IMG/VR virus record: IMGVR_UViG_3300046463_000508
Location: 1-52,815 of that record
Source: a virus
Reading direction: 5' to 3' (one strand)
Length of the DNA stretch: 52,815 nt
Shown here: positions 7,610 through 14,058 of the stretch, one piece after another
Layout of the letters: each line of letters starts with the position of its first letter
How positions within the stretch are numbered: position 1 is the first letter of the stretch
The notes under the pieces: generated by a model
Database searches by the model: none
What the model was told of the DNA's origin: nothing
Seen by the model: only the letters and a program-made list of their open reading frames with translations
Made by a program: the position numbers and the translations under genes

Positions 7610-8074
7610 TCACGCTGCGACCTTCACCTGATGCCAGGCGCCGGCGGCGTAGAACAGCTTCGCGGCTTGGGCTTCGTCCATCGACACTTCATCCGGAATG
7701 GCGATCCAGCCTGATGCGACCAGATGGGTCGGGTTCGCGCTGTTGCGCAGCTCCAGGTAGTAATGCTCGATCGCGTCGGTCAGGCGCTCGACCTTGTAGA
7801 TGCCCTCGGGCGAGATCTCGACCGACTTGATGTACTCGGCGCCGCGCTCGTCTCGACACATGGCGGCGATGTAGATCGTCCAGCGGTAGGAGAAATCGAA
7901 TATTGCGTTGGCGATCGCCAGACTGCGGATTTGCTTGCAGCTTTTCCAGTTCGCCATGATCTGGCTGCCGCTGGGATCGATGTTCACGACCGCGACGTGG
8001 TTAGTGCGCAGCAGCGCCCGGCAACTTCGTTCGGCCCGGGCGAAACCGTTGTTGGGTTTGCGTTTCGACTTCAT
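7610..8074 (-). CDS. hypothetical early protein
   Basis: A 154-residue protein with a basic N-terminus and a mixed helix/strand body. No known motif is visible. The ATG overlaps the stop of the upstream gene as ATGA, so it is translated together with the gene at 8071-8313. It is part of the early-left block near the exonuclease and ATPase genes. Confidence 0.7.
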   Translation of the reverse strand: MKSKRKPNNGFARAERSCRALLRTNHVAVVNIDPSGSQIMANWKSCKQIRSLAIANAIFDFSYRWTIYIAAMCRDERGAEYIKSVEISPEGIYKVERLTDAIEHYYLELRNSANPTHLVASGWIAIPDEVSMDEAQAAKLFYAAGAWHQVKVAA

Positions 8075-8313
8075 ATCGAGTCCGCCATTTTGCGCAGTGC
8101 CTTACGGTCGGCTGCCGATATCGGCTTCGGGCGCCGCTTGAGGATCGTTTCAGGGTCTACCCAGTTGCGCCGCGAAGGCCTTGGCTTCATCCGAACCGGC
8201 GGCAGCTCCTTGAAGGTGCCGCCGGGCCGCGCCCAGAAGTCGGCCATCGCAGCGGCGATTTCATCCGACTCAGTCTGCTTTGCACGAACTGCGTTGAGGT
8301 TGAGGCTGATCAT
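8071..8313 (-). CDS. hypothetical basic early protein
   Basis: An 80-residue basic, Pro/Arg/Lys-rich protein; probably a short helix at each end with an extended middle. It follows the exonuclease gene by 9 bases and overlaps the next gene by ATGA. It could bind nucleic acid given its charge and neighbours, but this is only inference. Confidence 0.65.
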   Translation of the reverse strand: MISLNLNAVRAKQTESDEIAAAMADFWARPGGTFKELPPVRMKPRPSRRNWVDPETILKRRPKPISAADRKALRKMADSI

Positions 8314-8322
8314 GATTCACCA

Positions 8323-8994
8323 TCAGCGCGAAAGCGCTTTTCGAACAAATGGGTCGAGGTCCGGCTGATTCAAAAGCCAGCGCCGATAGTCGCTCGGCAA
8401 GTCAGCGAAGGCGGTGCCTTTGTGTTTACCGAAGCCGATGATCGTAGGGATGCGGGCGTTCTCGGAAATCTGCCACAGCTCTTCCCAGTCATTGACCGGC
8501 CGGCCGAGCTCAGCCGCGAGCTGATCGAGGATCTTCACCAGCAGCAGGCGGCAGTTCTTCACGTCGTCGAGCGCTGCGTGGGCGTTGCGGAGCAGGCCGG
8601 TCGCCTCGGCGCGGTAGTGCAGGTAGATCATCGCCGACTGCGTGTGACTGCCTGCGTTGGGCCACAGCTTCGAGCTCAGGGCCTGGGTGCAGATGCGTTT
8701 CACATCTGGCTCGCCGATCACGCGCCAGTCGTAGTCGACGTTGTGCCCGATCAGATAAACGACGTCTTCCGGCAAAGCAAAATCGGTGTGTGGTGGGCAA
8801 TCAGCCAATTCCTCGTCGAGGATGTGGCTGGTGGCGAGCGCGCTCAACTCAATCGGCTTGCCCGGCTTGTAGCGGTGCAGGAAAGAGTCAGTCACGGCGA
8901 GACTGCTGACGCCGCTTAGTTTCAGCCAGGCCGCCTCGACCAGATGCGGATCGTTCAAGCCGGTTGTTTCGCTGTCGAAGATGTATGCGGTCAT
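8323..8994 (-). CDS. ExoX-like DEDDh 3'-5' exonuclease
   Basis: A 223-residue exonuclease. The DEDDh residues are visible: Asp7 and Glu9 (FDSET), Asp87 (GHNVDYD), His139 and Asp144 (HAALDD). The C-terminal part (about 187-223, FGKHKGTAFADLP ... RRWLL) is the small domain seen in ExoX-like proteins. It would remove nucleotides from DNA 3' ends during phage recombination or replication. Its start overlaps the stop of the ATPase gene upstream (ATGA), so the two are co-translated. Confidence 0.88.
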   Translation of the reverse strand: MTAYIFDSETTGLNDPHLVEAAWLKLSGVSSLAVTDSFLHRYKPGKPIELSALATSHILDEELADCPPHTDFALPEDVVYLIGHNVDYDWRVIGEPDVKRICTQALSSKLWPNAGSHTQSAMIYLHYRAEATGLLRNAHAALDDVKNCRLLLVKILDQLAAELGRPVNDWEELWQISENARIPTIIGFGKHKGTAFADLPSDYRRWLLNQPDLDPFVRKALSR

Positions 8995-9857
8995 GCTGAT
9001 TGCCTTTGTGGGGAGAGTTCGTTTTTGCGCTTGTCTTTGGCGGCCACGACCTGCTGAACGAGATCATCGAACCCGACGGCAATCGCCTTGGCCGCGTTGA
9101 ATGCCGATTGCAAAGAGGCCATGTCCTTGGCTGAGGCGATATCAGCCAAGGCATCCACCAGCAGCTCCTTGGCGCGCTCTTCAGGGCTGACACCAGAGTT
9201 CAGCCAGGCCAGCAACCGCCGGCCGGTCTCAGCGGTGATCAGCTCAGGTTCTTCGAAAAGCTTCGTCCGATCCTTGCTTGCCATGGCGGTATGACCGTCG
9301 TGGGTCAGGTCCAGAACCACGGTGAATTCGTAATCGGTGCCGTCGCGCTGCTCGGACTTCATGCCCAGCTTGAGGATCTTTTTCCCTTCACCCTGGACCG
9401 TTTCCGTCTTGCTCCGCATGGTGCAGATGATGTGCAGCGAACTGGTCAGTATCTTATCGGTCAGCCGCCGGTGGCGCGGCGTCGTCTCGTTCCACGCCGC
9501 CCAGGTGTTGCCTTTGAATTTCTGGTGGGCAAGCTTCTCGTTCGCCTCAAGGCATCCGCCGGAGCCGGTCCACTCATGGGAGTAGCTGTCGATGATCAGA
9601 ACGTTGTAACCGGCTTGCTCGGCGGCGATGATGGCTTCGACGTAGCGCTCGGGCGAGTAGGGCGCATGCAGTTCGACCGTGTCGAAGTCTGCGATGTCCG
9701 CGTACAGCGAGGCGCTGCCATGCTCGGTGTCGATCACCGCGATTCGCCCGCCAATCCCCTGTGCCAGCAGAAGAGCGGAGTATGTTTTGCCTGATCCAGA
9801 TGGCCCGGCAAGTGCCAGCCGTAGCTTGGCCTGCTTGCGTTCGGCTTTCTTGAACAT
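8991..9857 (-). CDS. RecA-fold P-loop ATPase, probable Sak4-like recombination protein
   Basis: A 288-residue ATPase. Walker A is GPSGSGKT at 18-25 and Walker B is VLIID ending at Asp90. The remainder has a RecA-type core and a helical C-terminus. Proteins of this type beside a phage exonuclease usually serve single-strand annealing (Sak4 group), so this pair may be the phage recombination system. The start at 9857 has GAGGACA upstream; a longer TTG start at 9899 lacks support. Family membership is a judgement from motifs and neighbours. Confidence 0.78.
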   Translation of the reverse strand: MFKKAERKQAKLRLALAGPSGSGKTYSALLLAQGIGGRIAVIDTEHGSASLYADIADFDTVELHAPYSPERYVEAIIAAEQAGYNVLIIDSYSHEWTGSGGCLEANEKLAHQKFKGNTWAAWNETTPRHRRLTDKILTSSLHIICTMRSKTETVQGEGKKILKLGMKSEQRDGTDYEFTVVLDLTHDGHTAMASKDRTKLFEEPELITAETGRRLLAWLNSGVSPEERAKELLVDALADIASAKDMASLQSAFNAAKAIAVGFDDLVQQVVAAKDKRKNELSPQRQSA

Positions 9858-9867
9858 CGGAGTGTCC

Positions 9868-10014
9868 TCAGATTGGTTGGTTGTCCCACTGCTGTTCAAT
9901 GCGGCGGGCTTCGTCTTCGTACTCTTTGCGCTGCTCGCCGCTGAACTGCTCGGGCGAGAATGCGCCGACCGTCATCCAATCGAACTTGGCGGCCAAGCGG
10001 GGTGATGTATTCAT
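9868..10014 (-). CDS. 48-residue hypothetical early protein
   Basis: A short reading frame with good codon use: ATG 10014, stop 9868, ten bases before the ATPase start. The product has a middle segment SPEQFSGEQRKEYEDEA followed by a Gln/Trp/Asp-rich end. It is soluble and acidic in its C-terminal half. It fills the only space between the ATPase and the gene ending at 10021, and keeps the operon gapless. Function unknown. Confidence 0.65.
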   Translation of the reverse strand: MNTSPRLAAKFDWMTVGAFSPEQFSGEQRKEYEDEARRIEQQWDNQPI

Positions 10015-10020
10015 GTGGGC

Positions 10021-10137
10021 CTACTGCGTGATGCGTTCGGCGAGGGCGCTGAGCAGCATCAAGAGGGTGTAAACGCCGATGGCGGAGAACGAGCCGCGCC
10101 GAATCAACAGACGGCGCGCTCGCTGAAGACTGGTCAC
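10021..10137 (-). CDS. 38-residue membrane micro-protein (GTG start)
   Basis: GTG at 10137 overlaps the stop of the preceding gene as GTGA; stop at 10021. A basic N-terminus (LQRARRLLIRRG) is followed by one hydrophobic helix (FSAIGVYTLLMLLSALAE). This fits a small inner-membrane peptide with the N-terminus in the cytoplasm. A longer frame to 10278 would overlap the two coupled genes upstream and is less likely. Confidence 0.55.
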   Translation of the reverse strand: MTSLQRARRLLIRRGSFSAIGVYTLLMLLSALAERITQ

Positions 10138-10259
10138 CGGAAAACCCGGTAGGTGGTTGAGTGCGGCACTTCGCACACACCAGACGAATCGCGTGCCGTC
10201 GTGTAAGCGGCCATCCCGGCAACGAGGACGGAGGCGAGGATCCAGTAGGCAAGCTTCAT
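10134..10259 (-). CDS. 41-residue membrane or exported micro-protein
   Basis: ATG 10259 overlaps the stop of the gene upstream (ATGA) and the stop at 10134 overlaps the next start (GTGA). The N-terminus MKLAYWILASVLVAGMAAY looks like a membrane anchor or a weak signal peptide; a single Cys lies in the C-terminal tail. With the next gene it forms a pair of consecutive tiny membrane proteins. Function unknown. Confidence 0.6.
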   Translation of the reverse strand: MKLAYWILASVLVAGMAAYTTARDSSGVCEVPHSTTYRVFR

Positions 10260-10450
10260 GGTCGAACCCTCGCGGCAATGCGACCGCCTTTCATGGTCAC
10301 CGACAGGCGCTGCGGGAGACTGGAAACAAGCTCCTCTCGCTTGCGGCCGATCACCTCGTTGAAGGGCAGGCCGAAACCGAGGATCGCGACGCGGCGCTCA
10401 ATATCGTCGAGCTGCTCATCGACCAGCGTTTTTACCGGTGGCGTTGTCAT
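10256..10450 (-). CDS. hypothetical 64-residue early protein
   Basis: A small protein with an acidic helix (VDEQLDDIERRVAILG) followed by a basic C-terminus. ATGA overlaps tie it to the genes on both sides. No known motif. Part of the run of tiny early-left genes. Confidence 0.68.
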   Translation of the reverse strand: MTTPPVKTLVDEQLDDIERRVAILGFGLPFNEVIGRKREELVSSLPQRLSVTMKGGRIAARVRP

Positions 10451-10680
10451 GCTGCAGCTCCTTGCGTGACCGAAGCGTTGTAGGTTGCATAGATCTGGTC
10501 GATGCGCGCGCGGTAATGCCGGTGTTCATCGTTATCGATGGCGCGAAGCAGGAAGGCGAGGGTGATCGCCGAAGTTGCTGCGGCGCTGGCGTTGGGTTTG
10601 CCGAGGTCGCGGATCATGTTTTCGATCTCGCCCTCGATCCAGGTGATCGCCGTCTGGTGATCTCGCTGCTGAACGTTCAT
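10447..10680 (-). CDS. hypothetical 77-residue early protein
   Basis: A helical protein with an Ala-rich central helix that is mildly hydrophobic (ASAAATSAITLAFLLRAI). It overlaps its upstream and downstream genes by ATGA. No family recognised. Confidence 0.68.
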   Translation of the reverse strand: MNVQQRDHQTAITWIEGEIENMIRDLGKPNASAAATSAITLAFLLRAIDNDEHRHYRARIDQIYATYNASVTQGAAA

Positions 10681-10913
10681 TTCAACCCCCAGAATTCACC
10701 GTAAGCGACCACTGCTGCCGCGACTCGCTTGGCCTGCGCCTTGCGGTCTACGAGCTCCTGAGCGGCCATCAGTGCTTGGCGCTGGGTGCGTTGCTGCTCA
10801 GCGGCCTCGTAGTCGTGGAAGTCTTCAATCTGCGGCGCTTTCGGGCGCCCCCAGTCGTCGTAGCGCCGGTCCCACTCTCGGGCCTGCGCACTGTCTGCAT
10901 AGCTGGTTGCCAT
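10677..10913 (-). CDS. hypothetical 78-residue early protein
   Basis: A charged helical protein (REWDRRYDDWGRPKAP in the N-terminal half, long Ala/Arg/Gln helix after it). ATG 10913 is chosen because GGAGG stands 6 bases upstream; the frame opens to 11072 but lacks a ribosome site there. First of a tightly coupled gene chain that follows a long structured noncoding stretch. Confidence 0.68.
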   Translation of the reverse strand: MATSYADSAQAREWDRRYDDWGRPKAPQIEDFHDYEAAEQQRTQRQALMAAQELVDRKAQAKRVAAAVVAYGEFWGLK

Positions 10914-11488
10914 GGTCGCCTCCGTGGTGGCGGGGTGTTGATCCAACAAAACTCGAATGCACTCATCCGCTCCGCTGGTTGCCGTTGGGCGCGGAGGGGA
11001 GTGCATTCGGGTTTGGTCGGGGGAGGGTGGCCCGGTCTCGCTGCTGGCGACGGACCGGGTTTGCAGCTTCAAGTTGTCTTCGTGCGCTGGGGTGGCCTAC
11101 CTCATTCGGCCGATGCGCGGTGACATCGACGGCCTACTGTCCGCTGCCTGTATGTGTGATGGGCGCCGGCCTTCAGGCTTGCCGCGCCGCGCAGGTGAAT
11201 CGGTCACTTATTACATGATGATCGTCCTCCAATGCGCGCCGTTGGCATCTTGGTGGGCGCTCGCCGGTCTCTGGTGTCGCTGCATGCAGGTGTCCAGCGT
11301 CTGCTGGGTTGGCGTCCGCATCGGGGTGTGATCTGGCAGGTGCCAATCCCTGCATCGACCCGAGTTCATTCCTCCGGGCCTCGCTGGATAGAAGCTGTGC
11401 TGCTTGGCGGCAGGATTCAGATCACACCCCGATGCGCTCTCATTGAGAGGATCGGGCAGTTAACGACATGCTGTCGTGGCGCTGGTTG
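10914..11488. other. 575-bp noncoding region with long inverted repeats
   Basis: No convincing gene. Three inverted repeats stand out: 10949-10964 with 10999-11014 (16 bp, one G-U), 11032-region CCCGGTC with GACCGGG near 11057, and a perfect 19-bp pair 11317-11335 / 11418-11436 around an 82-base loop. It lies inside the early-left transcript, so the repeats would fold in the RNA. Possible roles are attenuation, a processing site or a DNA-level site such as an origin. Confidence 0.6.
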
Positions 11489-11496
11489 TCAGAGAG
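11474..11496 (-). repeat. second copy of the boxA-like 23-base element
   Basis: On the minus strand this reads CTCTCTGACAACCAGCGCC and on; it matches the boxA element at 12342-12364 in 20 of 23 positions. It overlaps the last codons of the gene ending at 11489 and precedes the structured noncoding region. The boxA core is weaker here (CTCTCTGACA). Confidence 0.5.
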
Positions 11497-12064
11497 TCGC
11501 TGCAACCTTGAGAGAGGCGGCGCAGGACGTAATCGCATCCTTGGCAGCCTGCTCGATGTTTTTGGCGATCACCTTATTCACGTCGCTGATCGCCGACTTC
11601 GCGCTCTTCTCGAGCGTGTCCTTGATGTAGAGCTTCATCAGAACGGTGAGGCGCGGGCCTGATTCGCGCCAGTTGTAGCTGTCCTTCGATTCGTCTTTCG
11701 ACTGGCCGTGGTAGTCGACCTTCTCGCTCATGTACACCTCGGCGCGACTGGCGATGTACTCCTTGAAGGTCATCGGTTCGCCCTTTGGCTCGCCGTAATG
11801 GCTGGTTTTGCGCATGTCGGCCGATTCGATGATTTCACCAACGCGCGGCAGAACATGCTCAGCGAACATCGCGTCGATCTTCTGGTCGACCGCATCCTTC
11901 ACGCGCTTTTCAATCTGCTGCTTGAAGCGGGACGCTTGCGTGCTTTCTTCGTCGTCCTCTCCGTAACCAGTGGAGTAGAGAAGGGCGTGCACCGCCTGTT
12001 CCACGATGCGATCGGAAAGATCGGTTGCGCTCACGCCCAGCGCTTCAAGGGTTTTGATGTCCAT
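11489..12064 (-). CDS. hypothetical first early-left protein
   Basis: A 191-residue, helical, charged protein with no recognised domain; the C-terminal third is an amphipathic Lys/Ala-rich helix. ATG 12064 is chosen because AGGTGA stands 5 bases upstream; a GTG at 12157 would add 31 residues with poor codon use. First substantial gene downstream of PL and the boxA site, the place where lambda encodes N. No Arg-rich N-like motif is visible, so it is not called N. Confidence 0.68.
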   Translation of the reverse strand: MDIKTLEALGVSATDLSDRIVEQAVHALLYSTGYGEDDEESTQASRFKQQIEKRVKDAVDQKIDAMFAEHVLPRVGEIIESADMRKTSHYGEPKGEPMTFKEYIASRAEVYMSEKVDYHGQSKDESKDSYNWRESGPRLTVLMKLYIKDTLEKSAKSAISDVNKVIAKNIEQAAKDAITSCAASLKVAATL

Positions 12065-12173
12065 GCCTGTCACCTGCTGTTGTGCCCAACTGGGCGGTTG
12101 ATTTCCCGTCTGGCCCTGTCGCCAAGGCCAGCCAGTGAAATCTGTTTTTCTCCGCACCCGCTTACCAGGTCAT

Positions 12174-12278
12174 TCACTCAGTTTGGTTACCACCTCGTCC
12201 GCCGTCGCAGTGGGCTGCGCGTTGGCAGGCTTTCGGGCCTGTCGGATCGCCGGTAGAGGCAAGTGCGGTTTTGTTCAT
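12174..12278 (-). CDS. possible 34-residue leader peptide
   Basis: ATG 12278 with GGAGGT about 10 bases upstream; stop at 12174. The product is polar and Gly-rich with two Cys. Codon choice is compatible with this genome. It stands between boxA and the first early-left gene. Evidence is limited to the ribosome site and codon use. Confidence 0.35.
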   Translation of the reverse strand: MNKTALASTGDPTGPKACQRAAHCDGGRGGNQTE

Positions 12279-12354
12279 CGGTTTACTGACCTCCCACCGA
12301 TGGAGCCGGGAGTGACCTAACCGGACTGGCCGGGTAGTCGTTCATGGCGCTGGT

Positions 12355-12366
12355 TGTTAAAGAGCG
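12355..12366 (-). promoter_or_regulatory. boxA-like antitermination site (putative nutL)
   Basis: The minus strand reads CGCTCTTTAACA, which agrees with the ribosomal boxA TGCTCTTTAACA in 11 of 12 positions. It lies about 45 bases after the likely PL start, the place for a nut site. BoxA binds NusB/NusE in known systems. A related 23-base copy occurs at 11474-11496. Antitermination itself is inferred. Confidence 0.6.
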
Positions 12367-12417
12367 GCGGGTCTGTTGAGGCCCTTCGCAGTGGCTGTGT
12401 GTCGCTGCGATGGGTGA

Positions 12418-12446
12418 ACATTACCTCCGGTATTGTGTCCGGTCAA
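12418..12446 (-). promoter_or_regulatory. promoter PL
   Basis: Reading leftward: -35 TTGACC (12446-12441), 17-base spacer, -10 TAATGT (12423-12418). The -35 lies in one repressor operator and the -10 in the other, the same arrangement as at PR. It would start the early-left transcript near 12411. Confidence 0.65.
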
Positions 12447-12460
12447 TACCGCCGGTCATG
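12419..12460. promoter_or_regulatory. left operators OL (two 17-bp sites)
   Basis: Sites at 12419-12435 and 12444-12460, centres 25 bp apart. Both fit a palindromic consensus CAATACCG-n-CGGTATTG that is shared with the three sites next to the repressor gene (6/8 to 8/8 per half-site). Binding by the CI-type and Cro-type proteins is inferred from the shared sequence. Confidence 0.72.
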
Positions 12461-12478
12461 TATTTTTTAGAAAACATG

Positions 12479-12502
12479 AAAAAGCCCGCTCAGTGGCGGG
12501 CT
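12479..12502 (-). terminator. terminator of the hicA-hicB-secB-like operon
   Basis: Stem AGCCCGC/GCGGGCT (12484-12502) with a T run on the minus strand (12483-12479). It lies 50 bases after the chaperone gene and just before OL/PL, so it insulates the early-left promoter from lysogenic transcription. Confidence 0.8.
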
Positions 12503-12554
12503 GCGTATCAGATCGAGGGGGTAACCAATTCAGCTCTGAATCGGATACCTCAGA

Positions 12555-13001
12555 TCAAGATGTCGTTTTCTTCTTGCGAACGGGCGATCTGCGCGGAGCG
12601 GGTTTACGTGTAGACGGGCGGGGAGGTGAAAACGGAAAATCAGAAGCGCTAGCACCGAGATATTCAAGGTTCGGCTTGGCCACATTTCTCATATACGGAT
12701 ACAGAAGCAAGGCCACTTCATAGGGAACGTCGGGAAGTTTCAAGTTATCTACTACAGAAGGCTCAATAATCTGAAACTCTCCGATAATCTTCAAATTGAA
12801 AAATATGTCCCCGCCTGCGGCACGTGTTTCTAGCGTCATGCGCACACTAAACGCATCTCCGGCGCCAAGATCATCAATTGGATTCGCATACTCCACCCCA
12901 AGTTTTGCTTCGAATCCCTGATCGTCTTCTGAATGGCGGAATGCGGAGCCGTTAATGCTCTCGACGGATACCAGGACCAAACGAATATCATTCAGTTTCA
13001 T
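12555..13001 (-). CDS. SecB-like chaperone of a HicAB system
   Basis: A 148-residue protein that I read as SecB-like: N-terminal strand plus FEAKLGVEYAN (about 30-40), paired strands FSVRMTLETR and FNLKIIGEFQI, then LLLYPYMRNVAKPNLEYLG and FPFSPP. SecB and toxin-linked SecB-like chaperones end their fold with a similar [L/A]YPY-x-R-x-x-x helix and a Pro-rich loop. A basic tail follows (128-148). It overlaps hicB by ATGA and is the last gene of the operon. In chaperone-controlled toxin-antitoxin systems such a protein protects and folds the antitoxin. The fold call is by eye, moderate certainty. Confidence 0.68.
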   Translation of the reverse strand: MKLNDIRLVLVSVESINGSAFRHSEDDQGFEAKLGVEYANPIDDLGAGDAFSVRMTLETRAAGGDIFFNLKIIGEFQIIEPSVVDNLKLPDVPYEVALLLYPYMRNVAKPNLEYLGASASDFPFSPPRPSTRKPAPRRSPVRKKKTTS

Positions 13002-13444
13002 TGAACGGCTCTCAAAACTACGCGTTGAGTGGGTCGACGTTCGTGAACAGTGAAGGAAGTTTCATAGCCCTGATGACTTTCGTAGTGATGATGAACCTCT
13101 TGATGCCTACCGTTGAGATGGCAATCAATGGCTTCTCTAACGAAATCATTGATACTTTTTTCTTCTCGCTGAGCCTGTCGTGCCAAATCTCTATGCAGAG
13201 TGGCGCCGATTCGGACGTTGAACGTTCCGGAGAAAGGCTTATTAGGTGGCAGGCCTAGCTCTTTGCAAGTCTCCAAGTAATCGTCAACCGATTCTTTAAA
13301 AGCCTCGTTGAGATCAGTGATGTTATCGGCCTCATAGGTGACCAAATCATCGATAAGTAGAATTTTTCCATGGAGGACGCCTGCCTCCAGAGCGAACTCC
13401 ACAGATCCCTGAAATCCATTATGCTCAAGAATCTTTTTGCTCAT
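12998..13444 (-). CDS. hicB: HicB family antitoxin with C-terminal extension
   Basis: A 148-residue HicB antitoxin. Residues 5-60 are the HicB pseudo-RNase H domain (GVLHGKILLIDDLVTYEA, VDDYLETCKELG); 72-108 are a ribbon-helix-helix DNA-binding part (FSGTFNVRIG ... INDFVREAI). Typical members of this type end near residue 110. Here about 38 further residues follow, His-rich then basic and hydrophobic. Such a tail could be a chaperone-addiction segment recognised by the downstream SecB-like protein. It should neutralise HicA and repress its own promoter. It overlaps both neighbours by ATGA. Confidence 0.88.
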   Translation of the reverse strand: MSKKILEHNGFQGSVEFALEAGVLHGKILLIDDLVTYEADNITDLNEAFKESVDDYLETCKELGLPPNKPFSGTFNVRIGATLHRDLARQAQREEKSINDFVREAIDCHLNGRHQEVHHHYESHQGYETSFTVHERRPTQRVVLRAVQ

Positions 13445-13695
13445 GTTAAATGCCCTTGCGCTGTCAAGGCCTCAACAACTGCCTCGATTTGGTAAGCTAG
13501 CAATGTGCTATCAGGATGTCGTTTATGTAACAAAATCTTGTGCTTACTGATGTTTATGAATTTTTTCCGCGATCCTGCCCCCTCTATTTCGGAATATCCA
13601 AAATGTCTGAGGATTTTGACAACGTCCTCCCACGGAAAATCCTTCGGTGACGGTCTGCGGGTGAACTCATCAATGAGTTTTTGAATCCGGCTCAT
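13441..13695 (-). CDS. hicA: HicA family toxin (mRNA interferase)
   Basis: An 84-residue toxin of the HicA double-stranded-RNA-binding-like fold: FPWEDVVKILRHFGY helix, the GAGSRKKF strand turn (39-46), then HKILLHKRHP (52-61) and a C-terminal helix. It belongs to the G-S-R variant, where the active-site His is supplied by the KRHP/H region rather than GSHH. It would cleave mRNA when HicB is lost. ATG 13695 is used because the TTG at 13725 lies in the promoter palindrome. First gene of the operon, overlapping hicB by ATGA. Confidence 0.85.
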   Translation of the reverse strand: MSRIQKLIDEFTRRPSPKDFPWEDVVKILRHFGYSEIEGAGSRKKFINISKHKILLHKRHPDSTLLAYQIEAVVEALTAQGHLT

Positions 13696-13720
13696 TGACG
13701 ATGCCTCGATCCTATCGGAT

Positions 13721-13764
13721 TGCAACTATAGTTCAGTTGCACCGAGTGAGGCAATGAAGGGGGG
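13721..13764 (-). promoter_or_regulatory. hicA operon promoter with operator palindrome
   Basis: Reading leftward: a -35 TTGCCT near 13758-13753, 18-base spacer, then -10 TATAGT (13734-13729). An inverted repeat TGCAACT/AGTTGCA (13721-13727 / 13735-13741) surrounds the -10, and the centre AACTATAGTT is itself palindromic. This is a plausible HicB autoregulatory site. Confidence 0.5.
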
Positions 13765-14058
13765 GAAATAATACTAGAACGCTCAGTCTGCTCGGTCATT
13801 TGAACCGTTTCTTCCTTGGAATTCTTATTGAAATCAGTATGTTGAACAGGTAGAGCAATCTTCACGAAAGGCCGAAGCTTTTCTGACCATCCGTCGATGC
13901 ATGAGCACTACACCTCTTCGAGAGGTCGCGCCGTCTCTTAAACCTCACCCCAACGGCTGACTGAGTCAGGGCGACGTCTCAGGATTCGAGGGAGGCAACG
14001 GCTTATTTTAGGTCGTGGCGCAATTCCCTGCTGGATTTGGTGGGTTCAAAAAGATCCT
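13765..14058. other. noncoding interval between hicA promoter and repressor gene
   Basis: Together with the promoter this makes about 360 bases without a gene. I see a small hairpin (CTGAC-TGA-GTCAG near 13959) and nothing else that can be supported. The base composition is less GC-rich than the phage genes, like the hic operon. Confidence 0.45.

Larger units (their letters stand above)
12065..12417 (-). other. early-left leader region
   Basis: About 350 bases between promoter PL and the first clear gene. It holds the boxA-like site (12355-12366), a possible 34-codon frame (12174-12278) and an even shorter 20-codon frame (12283-12345). A CCGG-loop-CCGG hairpin follows boxA on the transcribed strand and might serve as boxB, but it is weak. 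Confidence 0.5.

Noticed and set aside
7419-7613. 64-codon frame with a GTGA overlap to the gene ending at 7610
   Set aside because: The coupling is suggestive, but the frame overlaps the good gene 7214-7528 by over 100 bases and turns Arg-rich with poor codon use there. No ATG.
12065-12157. GTG-started extension of the gene 11489-12064
   Set aside because: Would add 31 residues with AGA/AAA/ACA codons unlike the rest of the gene; the ATG at 12064 has a clear AGGTGA.
12283-12345. 20-codon proline-rich frame directly after boxA
   Set aside because: No ribosome site, very short; may be chance in a leader. Kept only as a note.
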